Below are positions 21,085 to 29,063 of a DNA stretch of 42,324 bases, piece after piece (position 1 is the stretch's first letter; every line of letters starts with the position of its first letter). This DNA comes from an uncultured Faecalibacterium sp. (lineage in GTDB: Bacteria; Bacillota; Clostridia; Oscillospirales; Ruminococcaceae): the NCBI GenBank assembly GCA_900539945.1, contig UQDV01000019.1:1-42324 (forward strand), in the 5' to 3' direction. The notes under the pieces are model-generated. The model saw only the letters and a list, made by a program, of their open reading frames with translations. It was not told the DNA's origin and did not search any database. The position numbers and the translations under genes are program-made.

Positions 21085-21522
21085 ATGTCGTTTGACCCGA
21101 AAGATTTCGCCGGCAGCCACTGCGGCTGCCGCTACCAGCAGGACTACCGCCCTACCCTGGGGCGGGATGGCAAAAAGGAATCCGGTACGCTGGAGGTCAT
21201 CAAGTTCTACTACGACGGGGCCATCCGCTTTGAGCAGCACTGCTACGGCGAGGCAGCGACCTTTGTGTTCGGAGTGTGGGCCGACCATATGGACCCGGAC
21301 GGCACCCTGCACTGGGTGCTGCCGGACCGGCGCAAGAGCTACTACGACGAGGACTACCTGCCCAAAAAGCTGGACCGGGTGGACGAAGCCGGGAACCTCT
21401 ATTTTGACGGCGGGGTCTTTCCGTGGAAGCTGGCCGACGATTTTGCCGAGGACAAACGCTGGGGCTACCCCAAATGGAAGGTGCTGCTGGGCAGACTGAC
21501 CGGCAAGGGCCGCAAATCGTAA
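21085..21522 (+). CDS. Conserved-looking hypothetical protein (145 aa)
   Basis: 145 aa, soluble, rich in aromatic and charged residues ('MSFDPKDFAGSHCGCRYQQDYRPTLGRDGKKESG', 'GYPKWKVLLGRLTGKGRK' at the end). A CGC pair lies near residue 12. No family recognised. Start after AAGGAAAGGAAAAC. It lies in the same orientation 19 bases after the rhodanese and before nifS, so it may be part of the sulfur / Fe-S unit, but nothing in the sequence proves this. Confidence 0.65.
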   Translation: MSFDPKDFAGSHCGCRYQQDYRPTLGRDGKKESGTLEVIKFYYDGAIRFEQHCYGEAATFVFGVWADHMDPDGTLHWVLPDRRKSYYDEDYLPKKLDRVDEAGNLYFDGGVFPWKLADDFAEDKRWGYPKWKVLLGRLTGKGRKS

Positions 21523-21542
21523 CGGAAGTATGAATTTCCAGT

Positions 21543-21579
21543 ATTCCTATTGACACACTAGGGAATGATATGGTATAAC
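21543..21579 (+). promoter_or_regulatory. Promoter of nifS-nifU with overlapping Rrf2-operator-like dyad
   Basis: TTGACA (21550-21555), spacer 18, TATAAC (21574-21579). A dyad ATTCCTA (21543-21549) / TAGGGAAT (21559-21566) brackets the -35 box. TTCC...GGAA dyads are typical of Rrf2-family sites. Binding there would block polymerase. Confidence 0.6.
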
Positions 21580-21660
21580 TTATCCGTTGAAAGGATTCCG
21601 CGCGTGCGTGCGGCTGTGTGCAGCCGCCGGTCTGCGCATTCATAAGAAAGGATCATTCCT

Positions 21661-22878
21661 ATGGAAAACATGGAAAAAGTGGTTTATCTGGACAATGCCG
21701 CTACCACGGCCTGCGCTCCGGAAGCGCTGGAAATGATGGTCAAGGCCCTGAGCGGTGCCTGCGGCAACCCCAGCAGCCATTACAGTGTGGGTTATGAGGC
21801 CAAGGAGCTCGTGGACACCGGCCGTGCCCAGGTGGCAAAGGCCATCAACGCGGCTCCGGCCGAGATCTTCTTCACCAGCTGCGGCTCGGAGGCCGACAAC
21901 TGGGCTGTGAAGGGCACCGCCTTTACCAAGGCCCGCCAGAACAAGAAGCACCTGATCACCAGTGCCTTTGAGCACCACGCCATCATGCACAGCATGGCTG
22001 CGCTGGAGCGCATGGGCTTTGAGGTCACCTATATCAAGCCCACCACCGAGGGCTACATCCGCCCCGAGGACGTGGAGGCTGCCATCCGCCCCGACACGGC
22101 CCTCATCAGCATCATGATGGCCAACAACGAGATCGGCACCATCCAGCCCATCAAGGAGATCGCCGCCATTGCCCACAAGCATGGCGTGTGGATGCACACC
22201 GACGCCGTGCAGGCTGTGGGTGCCATCCCGGTGGATGTGAAGGATCTGGGCGTGGATATGCTGTCCATGAGTGCCCACAAGTTCAACGGCCCCAAGGGCA
22301 TGGGTGCCCTGTACTGCCGTAAGGGCGTGTGGCCCCAGAACCTGATCGACGGCGGCAGCCAGGAGGCCCGCCACCGCGCAGGCACCGAGAATGTGGCCGG
22401 CATCGCCGCCATGGGCAAGGCCCTGGAGATCGCCACCACCCATCTGGACGAGCGCATGGCCCACGAGACCGAGCTGCGGGACTACGTCATCGACCGCGTG
22501 CTGAAGAACATCCCCGAAGCACGCCTGAATGGCGGCACGGAGCATCGCCTGCCCAACAATGTCAACATCAGCTTCCCGGGCCTGGAGGGTGAGACCATCC
22601 TGCTGGATCTGGATATGCACGGCATCTGCGCCTCCACCGGCTCGGCCTGCAACTCCGACAGCCTGGATCCCAGCCATGTTCTGCTGAGCATTGGCGTGCC
22701 CGAGGAGATCGGTCATGGTTCCATGCGGTTCACCTTTGGCCCGCAGAACACCATGGAAGAAGCAAAATATCTGTGTGACGTGCTGGAGGAGGTCATCCCC
22801 CGCCGCCGCGCTATGAGTTGTATGTGGCTGCAGGGCCAGAACACGGCCCGTCATTTCAGCCTGAAGGGAGAACAGTAA
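21661..22878 (+). CDS. nifS: Cysteine desulfurase (NifS/IscS class)
   Basis: 405 aa. PLP enzyme removing sulfur from cysteine as enzyme persulfide (EC 2.8.1.7) for Fe-S cluster assembly. PLP lysine K207 in 'SAHKFNGPKG'; active cysteine C330 in the long loop 'STGSACNSDSLDPSHVL', the class I (NifS/IscS) arrangement. Start chosen at the first ATG after AAAGGAT; a second ATG three codons later is possible. The C-terminal 25 residues after 'VIPRRRAMSCMWLQG' extend a little beyond the usual end. Two bases separate its stop from nifU. Confidence 0.93.
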   Translation: MENMEKVVYLDNAATTACAPEALEMMVKALSGACGNPSSHYSVGYEAKELVDTGRAQVAKAINAAPAEIFFTSCGSEADNWAVKGTAFTKARQNKKHLITSAFEHHAIMHSMAALERMGFEVTYIKPTTEGYIRPEDVEAAIRPDTALISIMMANNEIGTIQPIKEIAAIAHKHGVWMHTDAVQAVGAIPVDVKDLGVDMLSMSAHKFNGPKGMGALYCRKGVWPQNLIDGGSQEARHRAGTENVAGIAAMGKALEIATTHLDERMAHETELRDYVIDRVLKNIPEARLNGGTEHRLPNNVNISFPGLEGETILLDLDMHGICASTGSACNSDSLDPSHVLLSIGVPEEIGHGSMRFTFGPQNTMEEAKYLCDVLEEVIPRRRAMSCMWLQGQNTARHFSLKGEQ

Positions 22879-22880
22879 TT

Positions 22881-23324
22881 ATGGCAAGCATGTACAGTGC
22901 AAAGGTCATGGAGCATTTCGCAAATCCGCACAATGTGGGTGAGATCCCCGACGCAAACGGTGTGGGTGAAGTCGGCAACCCCAAGTGCGGCGATATCATG
23001 CGCATGTACCTGAAGATCGAGAACAACGTGATCGTGGACGTCAAGTTCCTCACCTTTGGCTGCGGCGCCGCCATCGCGACCAGCAGTATGGCCACCGACC
23101 TGATCAAGGGCAAGACCATCGACGAGGCCCTGAAGCTGACCAACAAGGCCGTGGTCGAGGCTCTGGAAGGTCTGCCTCCCATCAAGGTGCACTGCTCGGT
23201 CCTGGCAGAGCAGGCTGTCAAGGCTGCCCTGTCTGACTACTACCGCCGTCAGGGCATTGATCCGGAACCCATCGTGGGCAAGCTGGAAGAGGACTGCGAC
23301 CACTGCGAGAGCTGCGGCAACTGA
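22881..23324 (+). CDS. nifU: NifU/IscU-like Fe-S cluster scaffold protein
   Basis: 147 aa. The three scaffold cysteines C36 (PKCGD), C61 (TFGCGAAIATSS) and C105 (VHCSVLAEQ) and D38 are present, defining a U-type scaffold for [2Fe-2S]/[4Fe-4S] assembly. An additional C-terminal CDHCESC (C139, C142, C145) is not part of the standard IscU core and could be a metal site. Start after AAGGGAGAAC, 2 bases behind nifS, so the pair is one operon. Terminator follows. Confidence 0.93.
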   Translation: MASMYSAKVMEHFANPHNVGEIPDANGVGEVGNPKCGDIMRMYLKIENNVIVDVKFLTFGCGAAIATSSMATDLIKGKTIDEALKLTNKAVVEALEGLPPIKVHCSVLAEQAVKAALSDYYRRQGIDPEPIVGKLEEDCDHCESCGN

Positions 23325-23370
23325 TTCTCTGCAAAATAAGAACGGAGAAGCCCTCTGTCGGACGTTCTGC

Positions 23371-23394
23371 CCGGCGGCGGGCCTCTTTTTTTGA
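23371..23394 (+). terminator. Terminator of nifS-nifU
   Basis: Stem GCCCG-GCG-GCGGGC followed by CTCTTTTTTT. Confidence 0.8.
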
Positions 23395-23462
23395 CGGACA
23401 GAGTGCAATTTGCAAATTGTTCAAAAAGTCCACAAAGATTTGCCACGATTGTCCGGTATACT

Positions 23463-23740
23463 GTAGTCACAGTCCGGGAGGGAACACAGAGACGTCCCCC
23501 CAAAGCCTCCGCTTCCCTCCACGGAACATGCCAGAGTCGGCATTCTCCTGCGGGTGCGGCTGCAGACGCAGCGCACAGCAGGTCCTAACAAAAAACTGTT
23601 CCCCGTTCCATGCCATGGCAACTGCCAGAGACGGCGAACAGACTACCAACACCCTCCTGACGGGCCGCAACTGTTCAGGGGTTTCCATACAGCAGGCAGC
23701 ACCGCTTTCCTCCTCCTTTCCACGGTGCTGCCTGCTTTTT
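23463..23740 (+). ncRNA. Candidate structured non-coding RNA
   Basis: About 270 bases between a TATACT -10-like box (23457-23462, no good -35) and a strong terminator (13-bp stem 23692-23704 / 23723-23735, then TTTTT), with no credible protein frame on the plus strand. Structure by eye: CCTGC-gg-GTGC-g-GCTGC hairpin with AGAC loop (23547-23582, 14 pairs); GGGAACA (23480-23486) can close with TGTTCCC (23597-23603); two TGCCAGAG-N-CGGC mini-hairpins; a later GAACAG...CTGTTC pair competes with the same segment. It is not tmRNA, RNase P or SRP RNA by their conserved motifs. A 6S RNA is possible but not shown. Confidence 0.45.
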
Positions 23741-23758
23741 GTTTTTTACCTGCCGGGT

Positions 23759-23792
23759 ACAAAAAGCCCCTGCCGCAGCCAGCGGCAGGGGC
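23759..23792 (-). terminator. Terminator of mazF
   Basis: 11-bp stem GCCCCTGCCGC / GCGGCAGGGGC followed on the minus strand by TTTTT. Confidence 0.85.
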
Positions 23793-23799
23793 GTTTGAG

Positions 23800-24150
23800 T
23801 CAGTAGGAGGTAAGCCCCAGGCTGACGTCCAGGGCCTGATCCACCCGCTTCTGGTCGGCGGGGGTGATCTGCCCGGCTCGTTCCCGCAGGCGGTGTTTGT
23901 CCAGCGTGCGGATCTGTTCCAGCAGCACGACGCTGTCCTTGGCAAGGCCGGTGTCCGCTGCCCGGATGTTGATGTGAGTGGGCAGACGGGCTTTGTCCAG
24001 CCGGGATGTAATGGCCGCCGCGATCACGGTGGGGCTGTGCCGGTTGCCGATCTCATTCTGCACGATCAGCACCGGGCGCACGCCGCCTTGCTCGGAGCCG
24101 ACCACCGGCGACAGGTCGGCGTAGAATACTTCTCCTCTGTGTACTTCCAT
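23800..24150 (-). CDS. mazF: MazF/PemK-type endoribonuclease (NdoA-like)
   Basis: 116 aa, start 'MEVHRGEVFYADLSPVVGSEQGGVRPVLIVQNEIGN' after GGGAGGGAG, the normal length for EndoA/NdoA of Firmicutes. The catalytic arginine region 'GGVRPVLIVQN' and 'SPTVIAAAITS' are intact; it should cut mRNA at a short sequence. No antitoxin frame exists in the 116-base gap to acpS or downstream. In Bacillus ndoA also lies near acpS but behind its antitoxin ndoAI, so here the antitoxin seems lost or encoded elsewhere. Confidence 0.9.
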   Translation of the reverse strand: MEVHRGEVFYADLSPVVGSEQGGVRPVLIVQNEIGNRHSPTVIAAAITSRLDKARLPTHINIRAADTGLAKDSVVLLEQIRTLDKHRLRERAGQITPADQKRVDQALDVSLGLTSY

Positions 24151-24266
24151 GGAATCTCCCTCCCTGTGTGCTGCGGGGGATGGCCTCCGCCCGTGCACTT
24201 TCAGTATGAGCAGGGCCGGGGCGGGTTATGCAGCGGGGCGTATTCCATTGTATGCACAAAGTGCGG

Positions 24267-24683
24267 TCAGGTTTCCGGAGCCATCTCCAGAATGCAGAAA
24301 GCCAGCGCCATGCCGCCGTCGTGGCTCAGCGAGAGGTGGGCGGTCAGGCCGTGGTCGGCCACCCAGCGGGCCGTGGCCCCGGAGAACCGGTAGGCCGGGG
24401 CACCGCTTTCCAGCCGCACGGCCTCGATCTCCCGCAGGGCAAAGGGCTCCCGCAGACCGGTGCCTGCCGCTTTCAGGAACGCCTCCTTGGCGGCAAAATC
24501 CGCTGCCGCGCTGGCCAGCCGGTGGGCACCGCTGTGCCCGGCGGGCAGGGGTGTGTCCAGCGCCAGCGCTGTGCATTCCGCCGGGCCGTACACCCGCCGC
24601 ACAAAGGCGGCGGCATGGGGGCCGGAGAGGCTTTTTTCCAGATGATCGAGGGCGCAGACGTCGCAGCCGATGCCAAAGATCAT
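24267..24683 (-). CDS. acpS: Holo-[acyl-carrier-protein] synthase
   Basis: 138 aa. It transfers 4'-phosphopantetheine from CoA to apo-ACP (EC 2.7.8.7). Motifs: 'MIFGIGCDVCALDHLEKSL' (magnesium aspartate in GIGCDV) and 'DFAAKEAFLKAAGTGL' (magnesium glutamate), ending in 'HLSLSHDGGMALAFCILE'. The normal I or T in GIG(I/T)D is C here, a mild change. Start after AAAGGAG. It precedes mazF on the same strand, with 116 bases of non-coding sequence between. Confidence 0.9.
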   Translation of the reverse strand: MIFGIGCDVCALDHLEKSLSGPHAAAFVRRVYGPAECTALALDTPLPAGHSGAHRLASAAADFAAKEAFLKAAGTGLREPFALREIEAVRLESGAPAYRFSGATARWVADHGLTAHLSLSHDGGMALAFCILEMAPET

Positions 24684-24785
24684 GCAGGGCTCCTTTCTGC
24701 CGCGCAGTTTGGGCGGCGGCTTTTTTCATGTTGCATGAAAGTAACTGGAAATTCTGGGCAATATGTGCAAATCCACCGGGTTCGT

Positions 24786-24815
24786 CTTGAAGTTTCGGCG
24801 CATTTCGTGTACAAT
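24786..24815 (+). promoter_or_regulatory. Promoter of ireB
   Basis: TTGAAG, 17 bases, TACAAT (ending about 24815), some 30 bases before the start. Confidence 0.65.
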
Positions 24816-24847
24816 GAATTATAGTTCATCCGAAGGGGGTGTATTCC

Positions 24848-25093
24848 GTGGGCGAAGCAACTACTATTTTTTCGATCCACGATCGCAAGGACTATGAGAT
24901 CCACGAGATCGTACAGCAGGTGTACGATGCATTAAAGGAAAAAGGCTACAATCCGGTCAACCAGCTGGTGGGCTATATCCTGTCGGAAGACCCTACCTAC
25001 ATCACGACCTATAAGAACGCCCGCGCGTTGATCCGCAAGGTGGATCGCGATGATCTGCTGCAGGCCATGCTGCGCAATTATCTCAACGTTTGA
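24848..25093 (+). CDS. IreB family regulatory phosphoprotein
   Basis: 81 aa from GTG at 24848, which lies 9 bases after AAGGGGG; a GTG at 24839 touches the ribosome site and is unlikely. 'TIFSIHDRKDYEIHEIVQQVYDALKEKGYNPVNQLVGYILSEDPTYITTYKNARALIRKVDRDDLLQAMLRNYL' is the UPF0297/IreB family. In Enterococcus, IreB is phosphorylated by the kinase IreK and tunes cephalosporin resistance. In many Firmicutes it heads an operon with ruvX and UPF0473; here it stands alone before a terminator. Confidence 0.9.
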   Translation: MGEATTIFSIHDRKDYEIHEIVQQVYDALKEKGYNPVNQLVGYILSEDPTYITTYKNARALIRKVDRDDLLQAMLRNYLNV

Positions 25094-25111
25094 CGTTTCC
25101 GGCTTTTTCAG

Positions 25112-25146
25112 CTCCGCTGCCCGTACAAGGGCGGCGGAGTTTTTTG
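25112..25146 (+). terminator. Terminator of ireB
   Basis: 11-bp stem CTCCGCTGCCC / GGGCGGCGGAG followed by six T. Confidence 0.9.
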
Positions 25147-25168
25147 TTTATTGGTGGATGTGGGTGAG

Positions 25169-25268
25169 CGGGGGAGCTTTCTCCGCGAACAGCCCGGGAC
25201 TCCAGTCCCGCCCCAACGCTGCGCGCCGGGGCCCCACCTCCAGGACGTTCGACGGAGAAACTCCCCCG
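25169..25268. repeat. 100-base inverted-repeat structure
   Basis: Arms 25169-25190 and 25247-25268 pair over about 21 positions with two single-base bulges. The interior adds a GGGACT-CC-AGTCCC hairpin and a CGGGGCCCC palindrome. It sits between the ireB terminator and the dus gene end. No coding frame is credible. It could be a miniature inverted-repeat element or a structured RNA. Confidence 0.5.
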
Positions 25269-25290
25269 CCTGCCCGTCCCGCGCAAAAGC

Positions 25291-26232
25291 TCAGAGCATG
25301 GGCAGGGTGAAGATCTGGTTCACCAGCACCTCGTACTCCCAGGGCTCCCGGGCCTTGCGCAGCTGCTTTTCCAGCTTTTCCGACCCGGCAAAGCGGTGGA
25401 TGAGGTAGAACCAGTGGGCTTTCATGCGGCTCACGGCACAGCCGGCGCTGCCGAACAGCTCCGTGTAGCCATGGTACAGGTCATCCAGATAGCCCCGCAG
25501 TTCCTCGCGGGAGGCACCGGTCCCGCCGCGGGCCCGCCGCAGCAGGGCCGGGTCTGCGATGAAGCCCCGCCCGATCATGATGCCGGACAGCTGCGGGAAC
25601 TGTGTTTCCAGTGCGTGCAGTTCCTCCGGGGTGGTCACGTCGCCGTTGTAGCACACCGGCATGGTGCACCGGGGCAGCGCTTCGGCAAAGGCGGCCCGGT
25701 CGGCCTGGCCGCGGTACAGCTGCCGCATCACGCGGGGGTGGATGGTCAGTTCACAGATGGGGTAACGGTCATAGATGTCCAGAATGGCGGCAAACTCGTC
25801 CGGGCTGCTGACGCCCAGCCGGGTCTTGACCGAAACAGGCCCTTCCGCATGGGAGAATACCGCATCCAGAAAGGCGTCCAGCACGGTGGGGTCCCGCAGC
25901 ATGCCGGAGCCTTTGCCCTTGGCGGTCACGGTGCCGGAGGGGCAGCCGAGGTTCAGGTTTACTTCGGTGTAACCCAGGGCACGCAGCTCACCGATCATCC
26001 AGGCAGCCAGCTCGCCGTCCTTGGCCAGCAGCTGCGGGATCACCGGCGCACCGGGGTTTGCGGCGGGGGCAAGCTCCGCCATCTTCTTTTTGATGAGCAC
26101 CCGGTTCTCCGGCGGGGAAAGGAAGGGCGCGTAGTAGCGGTGGGCGGTGCCTTCCGGCCCGAACCACTTCTGCTGGGCCTGACGCCAGACCCGGTCGGTA
26201 AGCCCCTCCATGGGGGCGGCATAATACTGCAT
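25291..26232 (-). CDS. dus: tRNA-dihydrouridine synthase
   Basis: 313 aa FMN-dependent TIM-barrel enzyme reducing uridines in tRNA D loops. 'MQYYAAPMEGLTDRVWR' (FMN-binding start), 'VNLNLGCPSGTVTAKGKGSGML' with catalytic cysteine, 'VSVKTRLG', 'TIHPRVMRQLYRGQADR' and 'VCYNGDVTT...GIMIGRGFIADPAL' are all in family order. The active loop reads SGTVTAKGKGSG, as in many Firmicute Dus paralogues. Which tRNA position it modifies is not predictable. It follows yitT by 30 bases on the same strand. Confidence 0.93.
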   Translation of the reverse strand: MQYYAAPMEGLTDRVWRQAQQKWFGPEGTAHRYYAPFLSPPENRVLIKKKMAELAPAANPGAPVIPQLLAKDGELAAWMIGELRALGYTEVNLNLGCPSGTVTAKGKGSGMLRDPTVLDAFLDAVFSHAEGPVSVKTRLGVSSPDEFAAILDIYDRYPICELTIHPRVMRQLYRGQADRAAFAEALPRCTMPVCYNGDVTTPEELHALETQFPQLSGIMIGRGFIADPALLRRARGGTGASREELRGYLDDLYHGYTELFGSAGCAVSRMKAHWFYLIHRFAGSEKLEKQLRKAREPWEYEVLVNQIFTLPML

Positions 26233-26262
26233 AAAAAACTCCCGGTTTCGGTTCCCTGCGGA

Positions 26263-27147
26263 TCAGTTGAAGGAGCGGAAGCCCTTGCCGATGATCTCGC
26301 TGGAATTGACGATGGTGATGAAGCTGTGGGGGTCGTTCTCACGCAGGAAGTTGCGCAGCTGCAGAGCCTGCCGACGGGTGAGCACGGTGACCAGTACGCT
26401 GAGCTCGTGGTGGGTGTAGGCACCGTAGGCCTTTTCCACCGTGGCAGAACGGTTCATCTCCTTGATGATGAAGTCCAGAATGGGCTGGGGGTTGGACGTC
26501 ATGATGGTGCACACCTTGCGCAGGCGGATGTTTTCAATGGCACCGTCCACCACAAAGCTCTTGCCGATCAGGCCCAGGATGCAGTACAGGCCGGTGCCCA
26601 TGCCGAAGCGCCAGGCGGCGGCCAGCACGATGAGGATGTCGCTGGCCATCAGGGCCTTGCCGATCTCCATGGAGGTATATTTGGCCAGGATCAGGGCCAC
26701 AATGTCGGTGCCGCCGGTGGATGCACCGATGTCAAACACGATGGCCGCACCCAGCGCGGGCAGGAACACCGCAAACACCAGGTCCAGCATGGCATCGCCG
26801 CTCATGGACACACCCGAGGGGTACAGCCACTCGCACAACGACACGAAAAAGGACAGGGCAAAGGACGAATAGATGGTCCAGCCCATGCACTTTACGCCGA
26901 GGAACACGAACCCCAGCACCACCAGCACCAGGTTGATGATCCACATAAAGCCGCCCACATTGATCTTGGGGAACAGGTCGGCCAGCAGGATGGACAGGCC
27001 GGATGTGCCGCCAAAGGCGAAATGGTTGGGGTTCTTGAAATAGACGATGCCCACGGCGGTGAGGATCAGGCCGAGGTTGAGCTCGCCAAAGAAATTTAAA
27101 TTCTTCAGCAGATTCTGCATGCTGAAGGCTTCTTTTAAACTGTTCAT
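26263..27147 (-). CDS. YitT-family membrane protein
   Basis: 294 aa. Five or so membrane helices with the YitT signature 'GGTSGLSILLADLFP' and 'GASTGGTDIVALILAKYTSMEIGKAL', then a C-terminal cytoplasmic DUF2179 ('KVCTIMTSNPQPILDFIIKEMNRSATVEKAYGAYT...LVTVLTRRQALQLRNFLRENDPHSFITIVNSSEIIGKGF'). Function is unproven; the family is widespread in Firmicutes and may be transport-related. Start after TAGGAGGAA; the longer frame lacks a ribosome site. Probably co-transcribed with dus. Confidence 0.9.
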   Translation of the reverse strand: MNSLKEAFSMQNLLKNLNFFGELNLGLILTAVGIVYFKNPNHFAFGGTSGLSILLADLFPKINVGGFMWIINLVLVVLGFVFLGVKCMGWTIYSSFALSFFVSLCEWLYPSGVSMSGDAMLDLVFAVFLPALGAAIVFDIGASTGGTDIVALILAKYTSMEIGKALMASDILIVLAAAWRFGMGTGLYCILGLIGKSFVVDGAIENIRLRKVCTIMTSNPQPILDFIIKEMNRSATVEKAYGAYTHHELSVLVTVLTRRQALQLRNFLRENDPHSFITIVNSSEIIGKGFRSFN

Positions 27148-27283
27148 GGGGTTCCTCCTATATGAAATGATGCAAAATTGACCGTGCACCACGCAAAAAT
27201 ATACTCTCCTTCACCGATACTGTCAAGGGATGCGGCCAAAGTTGCCAAAAATGCCGGCAGAAAGCGCCTTTTGATGCTTTCTC

Positions 27284-27312
27284 TTGAAGAAATCACGGAA
27301 ATGGTGTATTAT
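27284..27312 (+). promoter_or_regulatory. Promoter of glnS
   Basis: TTGAAG (27284-27289), spacer 17, TATTAT (27307-27312). The leader is short and shows no T-box. Confidence 0.7.
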
Positions 27313-27363
27313 ATACCATATATGAGAAGAGGGCACACTGCTGCCCTGACAGGGGGAAACTTC

Positions 27364-29022
27364 ATGGCTGATAAAAACTTTCTGACGGATATCATTGATG
27401 CCGACCTTGCCGAGGGCAAGATCCGCGAGATCCATACCCGCTTCCCGCCCGAGCCCAACGGCTATCTGCACATCGGCAGTGCCAAGGCCATCTACATCAA
27501 CTGGTCCATTGCCAACCAGTACGGCGGCAAGTTCAACCTGCGTCTGGATGACACCAACCCCGCCCGCGAAGGCGAGGAGTACGTCAACAGCATCATCGAG
27601 GACCTGCACTGGCTGGGTGCCGACCCCAACGGCGGCATCTTCTACGGCAGCGACTACTTTGACCAGTGTTACGAGTACGCCGAAAAGCTCATCAAAGAGG
27701 GCAAGGCCTATGTGGACGACCTGAGCCGTGAGGAGATGCGCGAGTACCGCGGTGCCGATGCCGGCAAGCCGTCCCGTCCGTCTCCGTACCGCGACCGCAC
27801 CCCGGAGGAGAACCTGGACCTGTTCCGCCGCATGCGTGCCGGGGAGTTCCAGGAGGGCGAAAAGACCCTGCGTGCCAAGATCGACCTGGCCAGCCCCAAC
27901 ATGAACCTGCGTGACCCGGCCATCTACCGCATCAAGTACGCCGAGCATCATCGGCAGGGCAACAAGTGGTGCATCTACCCGATGTACGACTTTGCCCACC
28001 CCATCCAGGACGCCATCGAGGGCATCACCCACAGCATGTGCAGCCTGGAGTTCGAGAACCACCGCCCGCTGTACAACTGGGTCATTGAGAACATCTTTGG
28101 CACCGCTTTCCCCAAGCAGCGCGAGTTTGCCCGCCTGAACATGACCAACACGGTCATGAGCAAGCGCTACCTGCGCGAGCTGGTGGAAATGGGCATCGTG
28201 GACGGCTGGGACGATCCCCGCATGCCCACCCTGTGCGGCCTGCGCCGCCGCGGCTACACCCCCTCCTCCATCTTCACCTTTGTGCGGGAGGCCGGCATCT
28301 CCAAGTCCGACAACCTGATCGACATGCGCCAGCTGGAGGCCTGCATCCGCAGCGAGCTGGACCTGACCGCACAGCGCCGCATCGCCGTGCTGGACCCGGT
28401 CAAGCTGATCGTGGACAACTACCCGGAGGACAAGACCGAGTACTTTGACGTGGCCAACAATCCCAACCGCGAGGCCAACGACACCACCACCCGCAAGGTG
28501 GCCTTTACCCGCGAGCTGTGGATCGAGAACGAGGACTTTGCCGAGGTGCCGCCTCCCAAGTTCAAGCGCCTGACCCTCGGCGGGGAAGTCCGCCTGATGG
28601 GTGCCTACATCGTCAAGTGCACCGGCGTGGACAAGAACTCGGACGGCAGCATCGCGGCCATCCACTGCACCGCCGACCTGGAGACCGGCAACGGCAACCC
28701 CGCCGACGGCCGCAAGGTCAAGGGCACGATCCATTGGGTCAGCGCTGCCCACTGCATCGACGCTGAGGTGCGCCTGTACGACAAGCTGTTCACCGAGGCC
28801 AACATGAACGCCATCCCCGAGGGCAGCGACTACAAGGACTACCTGAACCCGGAGAGCGTTGTGGCCTGCACCGGCTGCAAGCTGGAAGAAAGCCTGAAGG
28901 ACGCCAAGCCCGGCGACAAGTTCCAGTTCGTGCGCACCGGCTTCTTCACCCCGGACAGCAAGAACCCCGGCGTGTACAACCGTGTGGTCACCCTGCGCGA
29001 CAGCTTCAAACCTGCAAAGTGA
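27364..29022 (+). CDS. glnS: Glutaminyl-tRNA synthetase
   Basis: 552 aa class I synthetase charging tRNA-Gln (EC 6.1.1.18). 'FPPEPNGYLHIGSAKAIYINW' contains the HIGH-type motif HIGS (36-39), followed by 'FNLRLDDTNP'; the KMSKS equivalent is 'TVMSKRYLRELVE'. The C-terminal half is the anticodon-binding beta-barrel pair. Start after AGGGGGAAAC; the upstream open frame crosses the promoter. Many Firmicutes lack GlnRS and use GatCAB; a direct GlnRS is common in some clostridial families. Monocistronic or read through into the FMN protein 41 bases downstream. Confidence 0.96.
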   Translation: MADKNFLTDIIDADLAEGKIREIHTRFPPEPNGYLHIGSAKAIYINWSIANQYGGKFNLRLDDTNPAREGEEYVNSIIEDLHWLGADPNGGIFYGSDYFDQCYEYAEKLIKEGKAYVDDLSREEMREYRGADAGKPSRPSPYRDRTPEENLDLFRRMRAGEFQEGEKTLRAKIDLASPNMNLRDPAIYRIKYAEHHRQGNKWCIYPMYDFAHPIQDAIEGITHSMCSLEFENHRPLYNWVIENIFGTAFPKQREFARLNMTNTVMSKRYLRELVEMGIVDGWDDPRMPTLCGLRRRGYTPSSIFTFVREAGISKSDNLIDMRQLEACIRSELDLTAQRRIAVLDPVKLIVDNYPEDKTEYFDVANNPNREANDTTTRKVAFTRELWIENEDFAEVPPPKFKRLTLGGEVRLMGAYIVKCTGVDKNSDGSIAAIHCTADLETGNGNPADGRKVKGTIHWVSAAHCIDAEVRLYDKLFTEANMNAIPEGSDYKDYLNPESVVACTGCKLEESLKDAKPGDKFQFVRTGFFTPDSKNPGVYNRVVTLRDSFKPAK

Positions 29023-29063
29023 AAAAATCAACCCGTCAAGTCAAAAGGAGCATCTGATTTTTT

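Noticed and set aside
23463..23740. Assignment as tmRNA, RNase P RNA or SRP RNA
   Set aside because: The conserved tag-peptide, GAGGAAAGTCC-type and GGAAGCAGC-type motifs of these RNAs are absent.
24053..24259. A short frame upstream of mazF as its antitoxin
   Set aside because: It overlaps mazF in another frame, is Arg/Pro-rich and lacks any antitoxin fold.
27223..29031. A 602-aa minus-strand frame over glnS
   Set aside because: Antisense shadow of a clear glutaminyl-tRNA synthetase.
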